A stretch of 41,565 bases of DNA, taken from the NCBI GenBank assembly GCA_049999725.1, contig JBNGIS010012451.1, positions 1 through 41,565 of the forward strand, given 5' to 3'. Below, piece by piece: positions 20,720 to 31,640 of the stretch. Each line of letters starts with the position of its first letter. The stretch's first letter is position 1. A program made the position numbers and the translations under genes. Origin of the DNA: Haplomitrium mnioides (taxonomy: Eukaryota > Marchantiophyta > Haplomitriopsida > Calobryales). Below the pieces are notes generated by a model that worked only from the letters and a program-made list of their open reading frames with translations, searched no databases and was not told where the DNA came from.

Positions 20720-21329
20720 TGTCATTCGGGAATACATGACTGATGTTACACATCAACACTACTCCCCATTCTAGCCAAGATTGTAGGTTAGTTCATGGGT
20801 ATTCTCTTAGATACTATTAGAGTAAGTAAGAGTACATTCACGTTTAATGTTCTTATAGCAAGGTTAGAGCTGTTCTTGAAGTAAATGCTTTTGTTAGAAG
20901 AACATAGAACCAGCATGAGCTACTTGGGGCTTGCTCTCCCGCTTCTTTCCTAGTTTTCTTGAGTCTTAGCTTGGAGAGCATGGCTATGGCAACACAACCC
21001 ATAGAATTGCTCCGCACATTTCAGTGATAGCTTTGACTCCTTAGATGCTCCCAGCACATCATGGCATAGTGCTGGACTACGCTAGTATACATACACTACA
21101 TTCTATACATACATTCTACATTCTACATGCACCTTTTTACAAATCCTTTTTGATAATAGGGACCACATACATTCCCCTATATTTCTTCATTTCTGTACAT
21201 GGCTACTCTGATTTCTGTGTATCTATTGTGATTTGACTATGCTACTTAGTTTAGTTAGCTTTTGTTTAGATGCCCATGATGAAACCATGCTTCTGATGTG
21301 ACATATTCATTACTCTTTATGTCACGACA
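20720..21329 (+). repeat. E2 3' terminal repeat (segments L + R2)
   Basis: 610 bases start TGTCATTCGGG and end GTCACGACA, followed by the AGAT target duplication. Segment L (20720-21140) equals the left repeat, and R2 (21151-21329) equals R1. TGTC/GACA are matching inverted ends. The spacer AAATCCTTTT at 21141-21150 is unique to this copy. Confidence 0.85.
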
Positions 21330-21600
21330 AGATGCGTAGAGATTAAAATGTCATGTGTTTTTTTGTAAATGGGCAATTTGAAACACATCATCTTGTAGAA
21401 CATATATTTGATTATCTCGAATAGAAAAGGTATGATACTCACTATTATTAATGGCCAAATGTGCTTGAACAAGATTAAAGAAAGCATTTTCTTGTGGTTT
21501 TTGTCAAAAACCATCACTTGGTGCTTCATCAAGATGTAATATGCTAACATTTGCTATCTCCAATGTATTTAGTCAATGATCTGGCTGTCATGATAAAGGA
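21330..21600 (-). pseudogene. M1 integrase N-terminal part
   Basis: On the minus strand this matches P1 24660-24900, the linker and zinc-binding start before the integrase core. The frame is degraded. At 21330 the match to P1 continues across E2 to 11654, which proves the split. Confidence 0.75.
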
Positions 21601-21960
21601 TCTAGAATAGTGTGGAATCTTCTTGGCTTGTACTCCAACTTGATATCAAAGAGTTGTAGTTAATCTTCTCATTGATGATGATGACTTGTCATATTTTCCA
21701 AGTGAATTGGTTATAGTAAAGGCTTGTGATTAGTGTACATAAGTACACGTTTCTCCAAAAGATAATGTCTCATAACCTTGGTAGCAAAAATTATAACAAG
21801 TTGTTGTCTATCCCTTGTATAATAGTTTCTCTCCACGACATTTAATCGATGTGACATGAAAGCAATTGGATGAAGTCCATTCTCAAACTCTTACTATAAC
21901 ACCACTCCAATAGCAAAGTTAGATGCATCAAAGTCAAATATACAACATGCTTTTAGATCG
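21600..21960 (-). pseudogene. M1 RNase H
   Basis: Minus-strand reading gives a DFDASNFAIG-like start, FMSHRLNVVERNYYTRDRQQ and HYLLEKRVLMYTNHKPLL. These are RNase H blocks of the chromovirus, parallel to P1 24290-24520. Several stops are present. Confidence 0.75.
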
Positions 21961-21964
21961 TATG

Positions 21965-22790
21965 GTTGTAGAATTGGACAAGAAGATATTGCATCTTTGA
22001 GTTATTGAAATGCCTTTTGCTCTTGAATTTTCCATTGAAACTTTGCCTCCTTGCCTAGTAGACCCATAAGTGGTATAACAATATGAGCATAGTAATAAAT
22101 GAATTGTTGATAAAAACTTGCTAATCCATTGAAAGCTTGAACATCTTTTACTTCATTTGAAGTTGGTCACTCTACAATAGCCTTAATTTTCTCTTCCTCT
22201 ATCTTGATGCCATTTGCAAACAATTTATGCCATAGATAAGTCACATTTTGCTTCCAAAACTCACACTTAGACTTCTTGCAATAAAACTTCCAATTGCGCA
22301 ATCTTTGCAATACTTCTTTGAAAAGATCACGATGCTCAACTTCACTCTTATTAAAGATAAGAATATTGTCTAAAAACAACAACATTGACTTGTTTAATAA
22401 CCCATCAAAAACTCAATTTATTTGAGCTATAAATATTGTTGGAGCATTAATACGACCAAATGTAAGAACCTTCTACTCAAAATGCTTATACCTTGTGCAA
22501 AAAGTTGTTTTTGACACATCACTTGGCTTGATAGAAATTTGCCAATAGAGCCATTTCAAAGATCCAACTTAGAAAAGAATTGGATACCACTTAGTTGATC
22601 CAACAAATCATTCATATGTGGTAAAGGGTAGAATATTCTTTATTATTTGATTGTTCAAGCCACGATAATTTGTACAAAGACAAAATCCACCATCTTTCTT
22701 TGGTACAAAGAATTCTAGTGCTCCTTAAAGCAAATTACTATCTTGAATGAAAACCCTTTCAAGAAGATCCATCAATGTCTTTTGGAAAGA
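21965..22790 (-). pseudogene. M1 reverse transcriptase
   Basis: The clearest open piece is 22385-22167: MLLFLDNILIFNKSEVEHRD followed by KEVLQRLRNWKFYCKKSKCE, the Ty3/gypsy YxDD box and thumb. The box reads FLDN and lacks the second Asp. Upstream on the minus strand, VPKKDGGFCL...YRGLNNQ (near 22700) marks the fingers. It is broken by several frameshifts and stops. Confidence 0.88.
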
Positions 22791-22989
22791 GCATTCCTTA
22801 GTCATTTGGTAACTCTCTTGGTAAATCTTCCGAAAACATATATGCAAACTCCTTCAAAATATCATCTATCATTGAGATGTGCATAGATTTTCCTCCTTTC
22901 TTACTCAAGTCTATGATAGACTTGATCTAAACAATAAAGACAAACAACTCTTACTCAACAGATATAATATGTTTATTTGATTTGGGCCT

Positions 22990-23204
22990 ATTCAACAATG
23001 GTGTTGGACGTTCTCAAAAAAATTGCTTTCCCTAAAGTAGCTTGAATTTTTTGTTTTGCCCAATCAACTTGAGTAGATTAATCCTCAAGCCAAGGCAAGC
23101 CTAAAATGATGTCAAATTATAGAGGTGAAATAACAAGTTTCATAGATTCCACATTCGTTTTTCCAATCCTTAGAAGGAATGACTTTCAAGAGTGAAACAT
23201 GTCA
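22990..23204 (-). pseudogene. M1 protease C-terminal end, truncated by P1
   Basis: Minus strand reads FDIILGLPWLED then QVDWAKQKIQATL, the conserved end of a Ty3/gypsy protease. The DTG active site and all of gag are missing because the sequence stops where the P1 LTR begins at 23205. M1 therefore has no 5' LTR in the window. Confidence 0.75.
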
Positions 23205-23545
23205 TGATGTTGTGCTTTTTATAAGAAAATAGAGAAGAGTGTGAAGTAAATGATAGAAGGTCACTTTTAGGGTTGAAATCATTTTAATGTTACTTGCTTT
23301 TGAAATTACTTTAAGTCAAGTGGTATAAGGTTACTTTTAAGGTTGAAATTGGAAGTGACTTGTAAATGATCACCGTTAGGGTTGAAATTGGAAGTGGCTT
23401 GTAAGTGATCACCATTAGCATTGAAGTTGGAAGTGACTTCTAAGTAAAGAAAGAAGAATCACACCTTCTCTTGTAAAAATAGAAGATCTCACAACCCCAC
23501 TTCTTATTTTGGAGTTCCTCTCAAATCACTTTGCTTTGGAGAGCT
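23205..23545 (+). repeat. P1 5' LTR (chromovirus family)
   Basis: It starts TGATGTTGTGC like the other three LTRs of the family. It contains tandem ~44-bp units built on GGAAGTGRCTTGTAARTGATC (23340-23450). The TATA position reads GTAAAAATAG, a weakened box near 23470. It passes directly into RT coding sequence near 23550. Confidence 0.8.
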
Positions 23546-23549
23546 CTGA

Positions 23550-24145
23550 TATTTTTTTTACCAAAGAAAGATAGTCGAGGCTTGAACAATCAAACACTAA
23601 AGAATGCCTAACCTCTACCTCATATTGATGATTTGTTGGATCAATTGAGTGGTGCACGATTCTTTTCTAAGTTGGATTCTCAAAGTAGCTATTGGAAAAT
23701 TCCTATCAAGCCAAGTGATGTGCAAAAGACATCTTTTCACACAAGGTATAGGCATTTTGAGTGGAAGGTTCTTATATTTGGCCTTACAAATGCTTCGACA
23801 ATATTCATGAATCAAATGCATTGAGTTTTTGATGGGTTATTGGATAAGTCAGTGTTGGTCTACTTGGACAATATTATTGTCTTTAGTAAAAGTAAAGTTG
23901 AGCATCGTGCTCATCTCAAAGAAGTACTACAAAGATTACGCAATTGGAAGTTTTATTGCAAGAAATGTAAGTGTGACTTTTGGAAGCAAGAGGTGACTTG
24001 ACTAGGATATAAAGTGTCTACGTATGGCATCAAGATGGAGGAAGAGAAAATTAAGGCTACTACAAAGTGACCAACACCAAATAATGCAAAGGATGTTCGA
24101 GCTTTCAATAGATTAACAAGTTTTTATCAAAGATTCATCTATTAT
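23550..24145 (+). pseudogene. P1 reverse transcriptase, 5'-truncated
   Basis: It begins in the RT fingers (PKKDSRGLNNQTLKN). It continues IDDLLDQLSGARFFSKLDSQ, SYWKIPIKPSDVQKTSFHTR, VLIFGLTNASTIFMNQMH and VYLDNIIVFSKSKVEHR, with YLDN in place of YLDD at about 23860. Gag, protease and the RT start are absent, so the 5' LTR is fused to RT. The thumb part (KFYCKKCKCDFWKQEV) and connection (IKMEEEKIKA) follow. Confidence 0.9.
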
Positions 24146-24640
24146 TATGTTGATATTGCTGCACCGCTTACTGATCTACTAGGAGAGGAGGCAAAGTTTC
24201 AATGGACAACCAAAGAGAAAGGGGTATTTCAACAACTTAAAGATGTGATGTTTTCTTGTTTAATTTTACAACTATATGACCCAAAGACATGTTGTATAGT
24301 TGATTTTGATGCATCTAATTTTGCTATTGGAGCAGTGTTGCAACAAGAGTTTGAGTATGGACTTCATTCGATTGTCTTTATGTCACGTTGACTAAATTTA
24401 GCAAAGAGAAATTATTCTACATGGGATGGAGAGCAGTTGGTGATGGTTTATGCTACCAAGATTTGGGGGCACTATCTTTTAGAAAAGCATTACTTATGCG
24501 CACCAATCACAAGCCCTTGTTGCAATAATTCACTTGGAAAATGTGACAAGTCGTCATCACCAATGGGACGATCAGCTATAGCTCTTTGATATTAAGTTGG
24601 AGTATAAGCCAAGAAGGTTTTACACCATTTCTGATGCATA
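24146..24640 (+). pseudogene. P1 RNase H
   Basis: Reads DIAAPLTDLLGEEAKFQWTT, VDFDASNFAIGAVLQQEFEY, then LAKRNYSTWDGEQLVMVYAT and HYLLEKHYLCAPIT. The DASN core Asp is kept, but stops and a shift break the rest. It is the RNase H of a chromoviral pol. Confidence 0.85.
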
Positions 24641-25790
24641 GTCGCGAAGACCCGATCATCGACTAAATACATTGGAGGTTGCAAATATTAGTATATTACA
24701 TCTTGATGAAGTAACCAATAGTGGCTTTCAACAAAAGTTACAAGAAGATGTCTTGCTTGATCTTGTTAGAGCACGTCTGGTAGTCAAAGATAGTGAGTAT
24801 TATACATTTTCTATTTGGGATGGTATGCTCTATCAAGGCCAACAATTATATAAGCTACAAGATGATGCACTTTGAATTGCTAGTTTAAAAAAAACACATG
24901 ACATTCCAACCTCTTAGCATCTTGAGATAGACAAGACTATAGAGCTGCTTAATGCACTTGGTGGTGGTTGATTCTAGCTTGAGATGTTCATGGCTTTGTT
25001 CATTCTTGTGAAAGTTGTCAACGACTAGACTTCTTCAACCACTATCGATTCCTATTGCTCAATGGGAACATGTAAGTTTGGATCTTGTCACTTTGCTTCC
25101 AACCACACATCGTGGGTTTACTACCATTGTGGTGTTTGTAGATTAGCTAAGCAAGTAGATTCATCTAGCATTGACAATGGATGCGGTGGATGCTCCATAG
25201 TTGGTAGAGATTTACTTTGATATAGTCTTCCATTATGATGCAATGCCAAAGGTTTTAATATTTGATAGAGATTCACTTGGAAGTTTTGACAAGAGTTGTT
25301 TACATCTTTGGGTACCAAACTATCTACGTCTACATATTATCATTCTCAAATCGATGGGCAAACCAAGTGTGCAAATTGTATTGTAGAAGATATGCTTCAA
25401 ACATTTATCAATGTTCATCACATGGATTGGGATAATTTCTTATCGAATGTGGAGTAACAACAACAACTCCAAACAAGCAAGTATTGGATTTTCTCTTTTC
25501 TTTCTTAATTCTTGTCAATTTTCTATTGTTCTTGATGGTTTTCTTACTCCTTCTTCTTCTAGTGTTCCAAGTCTTCCTTTTATCTTTTTTGTCTCATTTA
25601 TCTTCCTCTTTGCAAAATGTACAAAACCATCTTGTTATTGCTCAAAATTGGGAAAAAAAAATCTTGATAAACATCATCGTAATTTCTTTTATGTTTTAGG
25701 TGACCAAGTTATGCTTTCTACTCATGATCTTCTTTTGTCTTTAGATACTGAAGTCCATAAGTTATCTCCAGCTTGGATTGGTTTTTTTTT
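24641..25790 (+). pseudogene. P1 integrase
   Basis: N-terminal linker is 24672-24875 (HLDEVTNSGFQQKLQEDVLL). A damaged zinc-binding domain follows near 24890-25000. The core is traceable by VDAPQLVEIYFDIVFHYDAM and KVLIFDRDSLGSFDK (24675-25385 overall). The C-terminal domain follows: TKPSCYCSKLGKKNLDKH, LGDQVMLSTHDLLLSLDTEV, KLSPAWIG. Unlike G1 and M1 this copy retains sequence across the core middle, so it shows what they deleted. It is broken by several frameshifts. Confidence 0.87.
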
Positions 25791-25799
25791 CAACTTCTT

Positions 25800-26180
25800 A
25801 AGTTATTTCGTCCATTTTGTACAAATTTAATCTTCCTCTTCATATGAAGATTCATCATGTATTCCATGTATCTAAACTTAAAACTTTTGTTTCTAGTCCA
25901 TCTTCTTTTCCTAATCGTGTTCAAATTCCTCCTCCATCTATTTTTCTTAGTAATCATGAAGAATATGAGGTGGATCGTTTTTGGTTAAGCAAATCCCAAA
26001 CATGGGCGACATCTTCAAGTTCAATATAAAGTTTTATGGAAGGGATATCTTCTTTATGATGCTACTGAGAAGCTACTCTCTAACCTTGAGAATGCTCAAG
26101 AGGCTATTTGATTATTTGAAACTACCAGTCATGACGAAGACATCAGTGAATAGAAGACGAGGATTATGTAATCGTATAAT
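25800..26180 (+). pseudogene. P1 chromodomain
   Basis: YKFNLPLHMKIHHVFHVSKL leads into FLSNHEEYEVDRFW and, after frame slips, GISSLYDAT and NLENAQEAI, the chromodomain fold expected for a histone-methyl-lysine reader. It ends just before the 3' LTR. This is the least interrupted chromodomain in the window and the reference for placing units A and B. Confidence 0.85.
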
Positions 26181-26182
26181 CA

Positions 26183-26476
26183 TGATGTTGTGCTATTTAT
26201 AAGAAAATAGAGAGAAGTGAAGGGAGTTGTAGAAGGTCACTTTTAGGGTTGAAATCAATGTAAGTTTACTTGTTTTTGAAGTAACTTTAAGTGAAGTAGT
26301 ATAAGCTCACTTTTAGGGTTGAAACTGGAAGTGACTTGTAAGTAAAGAAAGGGAGATGACAACTTCTTCTTTTGTATAAATAGAAGGCCTTCATAGCCCC
26401 ACTTCTTATTATAGAGTTCTTCTCGAATCACTTGGGGTCTTTGGTTGCTTGGGTTTTGCTTCCACTCTTGGTCTTA
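26183..26476 (+). repeat. P1 3' LTR with TATA box at 26375-26383
   Basis: It starts TGATGTTGTGCTATTTATAA and has the GTGACTTGTAAGTAAAGAAA stretch. TATAAATAG lies at 26375-26383. It parallels the G1 LTR to about 26475, after which the two diverge; the exact end was not fixed. Confidence 0.8.
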
Positions 26477-28747
26477 CTGTGCAAGATCGATGCAAGATAT
26501 TAGTTTACTGTACGTCAATGATCTCTTTGTTTTCTTTCACAACAACCAATATTTCTATCCACATGGGCTACTTCCAATGTTGAGAAGCGAGAACACAATT
26601 TGTTGTTGCACAAGAGTATGCATGTGAGGCTGCACCACGATGATTTGTCTTGTTCTGATGCTGCAAATGCTGCTTCTACTCTCGCTGGTGTTGCAATCTT
26701 GTTGGCACTTGAATTTTCTATTCTCCTCATTCTCCTCAAGTTCTATTCTCAAATATCAATTTCCTTCTCCAGGTGATTCAATTGCATCTCTTATCTCTTC
26801 TCTCCCCCAATTCGATGCAGCAAACCTATCTAGTTGACTATAGAGGCTGCTCCGACTGCATCGACTACTGGTATATCCACTCAAGGTCCTGTTATTTTCT
26901 TCTCCCTTACATTTGATGCAATTCTCTTCTCACCTTCCATGTTTCTTTTTCTTATAGGTACTTTGGAGATCTCTCTTGTCTATCAACCTCTGATTATCCC
27001 TTGACAATGACACTACTACATTTCAAGCTCTCAAGATCAGATCGTCGGTTGACCACACTTGGATCATCCATGGCTCTCGTACAGCAAAAGTGAACAAACC
27101 CACACAAAACCAAGGCAATGTAAGTCAATAGTTGGATCCACTGCAATATCTCTTCATATTTTCTCATCTTGCTCATCTCAGTGACGCAACCTCTTTCTTC
27201 AAAACTCACCATCATTCAAGCACAGACACCAAATGGTCACTTATAGCTACAACTATATGCTTAATCTTCGCACTGGATTTCTCTCCGGATCGCTGCACTA
27301 CTACATCTCCAATCGATTCGCACAAACAAAAGGGAGCTTTTCTTTCCTACTACAATGGGGATCATCCACTTCCATATCACAAGTCCCTAATCAGACCCAA
27401 TGCAACTCATGCCGACTCCTCTCCTCCGTTTGCCATTCTTGTAAAAAATTTTCTCATGAATATGCACCCAACTTGATGCTTCAACCAAAGATTATGATGT
27501 AGTTCAGCAATTGGTTACAACTCAATGTCTCTTCCTCTTCTTCTTATGTCCCCCAATTTTATGTTTTTGAGTCATGTAAGGTTCTCTGTTGTTTACACTC
27601 TACGCTGAAAAATTCCTTCCTTTCCTTGCCTCCAATCTTGCATGCTACTATTCCCAGATCATTTCTTAGTTCCCCATCTCTCCAATGTGCCTTCCTCCCC
27701 TCCATATGTGACCACCCAAAAACCCAGCTTCTTTGCACGACAACCCTCCAGCAGCCTCTAGTAACAACTCATTTTTCTCTTTATTTCCATATCCTACACG
27801 GCCTCCAAGACCCATAGCTGTATGGCGCCCAAGAAGCCCAAGAAGAGAGAGAAGAGGGAGAGGGGGAAAATGAGCCCCCTCTTCTTTCTTTAACAACGCC
27901 CTAAAACCCCACACGTGCCAACTCCCTTTCTTTCTTTTTTTCCAAGACCCTAACCACCAATGTCCTTTTCTTTCTTTTTTCTCAATGCCTTAACCATCAA
28001 ATTCCTTTCTTTCTTTTTCTCAAGACCTTAACCATCAAGTTCCTTTCTTTCTTTTTCTCAAAGCCTTAACCATCAAATTCCTTTCTTTCTTTTTCTCAAG
28101 GCCTTAACCATCAATACGCACAACTTTCTCTCAAGGTACACCTTGGGATCAAAATGATCTTATCCCTTCCTTTTCTATCCACCTTTTCCCTTTGGCTTGG
28201 TTGGTAGCTTAGGTTTCTGGTTAATAATTATTTTATTAATATTTTAGTATTATCTTTGCTACTTCTTAACTTCAATCACTTTTTCTAGATTCCACAAAAC
28301 ACAAAACATGTACTTGCACATTTTTACAATACACCCACACACATACAAACCTCTTGTACAAATGACGCATTTCCTTTCTTTTCTTCCTACTGAAGCAATT
28401 TTCCTCCATTTCCCTCCATTTTCAGCTGTTCGAGTTGTTATTGTTGCTGTCTAATCTATTTCTCAACCTGATTGGTACATGTAATTTTCAAAGACTTGTG
28501 CTATTTCTATGGTCATATTTCTAGATCCTAAAGAACTTTTCTACTTTAAATATAATAAAAGTCTTTTAACAAAATCCTAAAAAATTCTTTTGACTAAATC
28601 TTTAAAAGTCATTCATCCATCTGTTTGGACAATGCCCGTTGTTCACCATTTCTTCTATTTGCTTGCTTGCTTTCTTCCTTTTTCTCGCTTTCTTCCTCAT
28701 TTGCCTCTCATTGTGTGCGTCTTTAACTCATATCCTAGACCCTGACA
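26477..28747. mobile_element. Unit C: right part of an A/B-type long terminal unit
   Basis: From about 27840 to the end ACCCTGACA (28739-28747) it matches the right ends of A (4920-5648) and B (9015-9682). Shared items are a gagcccc-rich start, CCACACGTG, the ATATTTTA-rich stretch, and a 'tttggacaatg' block before the end. Bases 26477-27840 are C/T-rich with no recognised coding domain and no clear left end, so the unit is probably truncated by P1. It abuts element F, so it is plausibly F's 3' LTR (F reads leftward). Confidence 0.6.
27925..28115 (+). repeat. 38-bp pyrimidine-rich tandem repeat (about 5 units)
   Basis: Clear unit starts are at 28002, 28040 and 28078, each TTCCTTTCTTTCTTTTTCTC plus a CAAGACCTTAACCATCAA-like tail. 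Two degenerate units precede them. Units A and B lack the array, so it expanded in C. Confidence 0.85.
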
Positions 28748-28984
28748 GATCCTTCGGTTCAATCCTAAGCGTTCTGTGCAAAGAATATAGCCTGGCTGCT
28801 CTGGAATTCCCAAGGATGGGTTGTGGCATGGTGGCAAGGAACAAAACACTTGGAAGAAAAAAAAATTGACGAACAAAGAGCAAGGTACTTCACAGACATC
28901 GCCAAACAATACAACTCATACACAATAGAGCTTAACATGATTGGCATTTATAGGGGCAGCAAAGGCTGTACCATCTAATGTGGA

Positions 28985-29440
28985 AAGGCTAAGGTAGCCA
29001 TGGGGATGGACAGTTTTCACCATGTAAGGGCCAGACCAGTGTGTAGTAAACTTGGGAGAATCTCATGTTGAAAACCAAAACTAGGTCATTGGTCACAAAT
29101 GTACGCATCATGATGGTTTTATCATGGGTAAGCTTGATGCGGTGTTGATAAGCAAAGTGCAGATCTAAGGCCTGAATCTTATCCTCTTGCAATTGTTCTG
29201 AAGTTGCCAATTTGTGTTGCAATAACTCTAAGGGTCCTAATCGATTGGAAATGGCCACTCGCAAGGGACTTGTATTTCAATGGGCAGCAAGGCCTCTTGC
29301 CTGTAGACTAGGTGGAATGGTGTAAAATCTGTAGCTACCTTTGTCATTAAGCGATAGACCCATAAGGCCGCACGTAAATGTTCATACTAGTTAGATTTGT
29401 GATGCGAGACAGTTTTGGTTAGTATGGCTTTCAAAATTTT
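28985..29440 (-). pseudogene. F integrase C-terminal domain
   Basis: 29264-28989 reads LELLQHKLATSEQLQEDKIQ, AYQHRIKLTHDKT and VTNDLVLVFNMRF, then a tail with VWPLHGE. This is the post-core helical region and SH3-like domain that follow the DDE core in Ty3/gypsy integrases. It is separated from the core by stops near 29300-29455. Confidence 0.75.
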
Positions 29441-29455
29441 GTTGGTACTCTCTTC

Positions 29456-30166
29456 CTAGCCATTTGCTTGAGGATGGTATGGTGCCAATGTGTGGTGGCG
29501 GATGGAGTACAGAGTTTTGAAGGCTTCAATGACCTCATTCAAAAAATGAGTGCCACAATCACTAACCAGCTCTAAAGGACAGCTATATCTGGTTAAAACC
29601 TGGGAATAGAGGAATGAAGTAACTGATATTGCATTATCGGCAGAAAGCGCAATAGCTTCTGCCCACTCGGTAACATAATCAGTTGCTACTAGGATATACT
29701 GGCTTCGTCTTGAGCGAGAAGGTGGGGTAATGGGACCTATGAAGTCCAGGCCATATTTCTCAAAAGCAGAGAGGGGTAAGATAAGCACTAACGGCATCTC
29801 CAGATTATGTGTAGGCTTTCTTGTTTGTTGGTAGGCATCACAGGTACGAGCAAATTTGTGGGAATTTGCAAATAAGGTAGGCCACCAATAACCAGAGCAA
29901 AGTACTTTTATGGTGGTGGTCTTGCCCGCAAAATGTCCTCCACATGCAGAGGTGTGGCAGCCGTGTAAAACCTGCGTGGTCTGTGGTGGTACAAGACATC
30001 TTCTCAAGACGCCATCCACACCCATTCTGTAGAGAATACTCGAAAGAATAGTGTAAGGGGCAGTCGATCTGGTAAAGGCTTGCCGCTGATTAGACTTGAG
30101 ATGCAAAAGAAGAGTGCCACTTGAAAGGTAAGCAATCATATGGCTGTACCAAAGGTTGGCAAACAC
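29456..30166 (-). pseudogene. F integrase zinc-binding domain and catalytic core (236 codons open)
   Basis: The longest clean integrase in the window. The zinc-binding domain reads LHGCHTSACGGHFAGKTTTI then YWWPTLFANSHKFARTCDAY (H...H...C, second Cys replaced by Tyr or shifted). Core Asp lies in YGLDFIGPITPP. The second Asp is in ELVSDCGTHFLNEVIEAFKT. The core end is APYHPQANG at 29456, just before the expected Glu, where a stop intervenes. It inserts element cDNA into the genome in intact relatives. Confidence 0.92.
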
Positions 30167-30708
30167 CTACTTGTAAGGCGGATCAAGGCTAACCTTTGTT
30201 GTAAACAAAGTAGATACTTGGAAAACCCACAAGTCCGAAAAATTATCATCCAAAGAGTTGGTCTTAGAAATTTCAGACATACGAGATAAGAGATCACAGT
30301 TCTTATGCTTAGTTCCTGGTTGAACTTGGAGTTGGAAATCAAACTTCTGAAGAAGAAGGACCCATTGAGCGAGGTGGCCAGTAAGATCATGTTGTTAATG
30401 ATGTACTTTAAAGAGTTATGATCTACGACGAAAGTGAAAGGATAGCCCAGAAGGTAATGTCAAAATTTTTGGACAACATGGATGAGTCTAAGGGCCTCTC
30501 GCTCAGTGACATTGTAATTTCTCTCAACCAAGCTGAGTTGACGTCCAACATAATAAATAAGACATTCTTTTCCCTCTTGAATTTGAGCCAGTACTGCGCT
30601 TGTGACAGTAGAAGAAGTGTCCACCATCACTAGAAAAGGAAGAGACCAATCGATAGCAGCTAGAAAGGGCAGAGAAGCCAAGACATCTTTTATGGCTTGA
30701 AATGCTTG
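30167..30708 (-). pseudogene. F RNase H
   Basis: 30681-30460 reads LPFLVMVDTSSTVTSAVLAQ, ECLIYYVGRQLSLVERNYNV and TEREALRLIHVVQKF, the first two-thirds of RNase H with the active-site Asp and Glu present. The remainder (30390-30136) is frame-shifted: STKHKNCDLLS-type sequence and PTLWMIIFRT. Confidence 0.85.
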
Positions 30709-31640
30709 CTATAAGTCCTCAATCCAGACAAAAGGAACAATATGCCTTATTAGCTGATATAGGGGAGCAAGGATCTTTAAGTTAGCATAATTCAAGCAAT
30801 AACGTCTGTAATAAACCGATTTTCCTAGAAAATGTTGTAACTGCTTGACTATGGTCGGCAGGGGAAGTGAGAGGATAATGCTCACCTTTGCTGGATCTAG
30901 ATGTAGACCTTTTTTGGAGATGATATGCCCTAAAAGCACACCTGATGGCGCAAGGAAGTTACACTTCTTTGGATTTAATGAAATGCTATATGTGCGGCAA
31001 CAAGTGAAGGCAAGTTCTAGTTTAGCAAGATGTTGGTCTGTGGTGCTGTACACCGTGAAATCGTCTAAGTAAATCTCTAGACATTTTTTTGGTCCTTGGA
31101 GAAGGGACTCAAATGCCATGAGCATGATCCTCTAGAATGCGCTTGGAGCATTGCAAAAGCCAAAGACCAATTTGTCGTATGAGGAACACCCCCAAAGCGT
31201 AGTGACAGTGGTAAGATGTCTCGAATCCGGATGGATTTTGATTTGATTATATCCAAAAAAAAAAACCATCCAGAAAATTGTAACACTGTTTTCCAGCCAC
31301 ACTGTCTAGAATTGTGTCGATAAAAGGAATAGGAAAGTGTTCAGGAATAGTGGTAGCATTGAGAGCCTTGAAATCACCACATACTCTTACTGATCCATCA
31401 GGTTTGGGAACTACCACAATAGGTTAAACCCAATCTGTGAGGCTTGCATGGGATATGATGCCTGCATGTAGCATTTTTGTGATGCCTTTCTGAACCAGTT
31501 CGGTGTATTTAAGATTGAGCTTGTACGAACACTTTCGTATAGGGTGAGCATCCGGTCGAAGCCTAATGTGATATCGGTATACAAAGGTTGGGATTCCTAC
31601 CATCTCATCATACTCCCAGGCAAAAACATCAATGTATTTA
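30709..31640 (-). pseudogene. F reverse transcriptase
   Basis: Upstream fingers near 31430-31290 read KPDGSVRVCGDFKALNATTI and EHFPIPF. The catalytic box YLDD is at 31060-31071, inside LEIYLDDFTVYSTTDQHLAK. Thumb and connection follow: LNPKKCNFLAPSGVLLGHII, SKKGLHLDPAKV and LQHFLGKSVYYRRY. The YLDD box is intact. Frames break near 31130 and 31290. Confidence 0.9.

Larger units (their letters stand above)
11655..21329 (+). mobile_element. E2: Ty3/gypsy retrotransposon encoding a DNA methyltransferase and a PHD finger
   Basis: This 9.7 kb insertion has TGTC...GACA ends and flanking AGAT (11651-11654, 21330-21333; AAGAT if the last A is shared). It lies inside the M1 integrase, and the M1 sequence reads through when E2 is removed. 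Coding order is gag, aspartic protease, C5 DNA methyltransferase, RT, RNase H, integrase, PHD finger. Frames change from 2 to 1 to 3 to 2 and stops are frequent. The 421-bp L repeats at each end differ at roughly 20 positions by eye, about 5%, giving a moderate age. The order protease-RT-RNase H-integrase is Ty3/gypsy type. Confidence 0.9.

Noticed and set aside
23195-26500. Target-site duplication for P1
   Set aside because: The right LTR end could not be fixed and no convincing matching 5-mer was found.
28639-28869. 76-codon frame with a hydrophobic start resembling a signal peptide
   Set aside because: It spans the right end of unit C into F, and equivalent hydrophobic frames occur in A (5540) and B (9571) because of T-rich terminal sequence.
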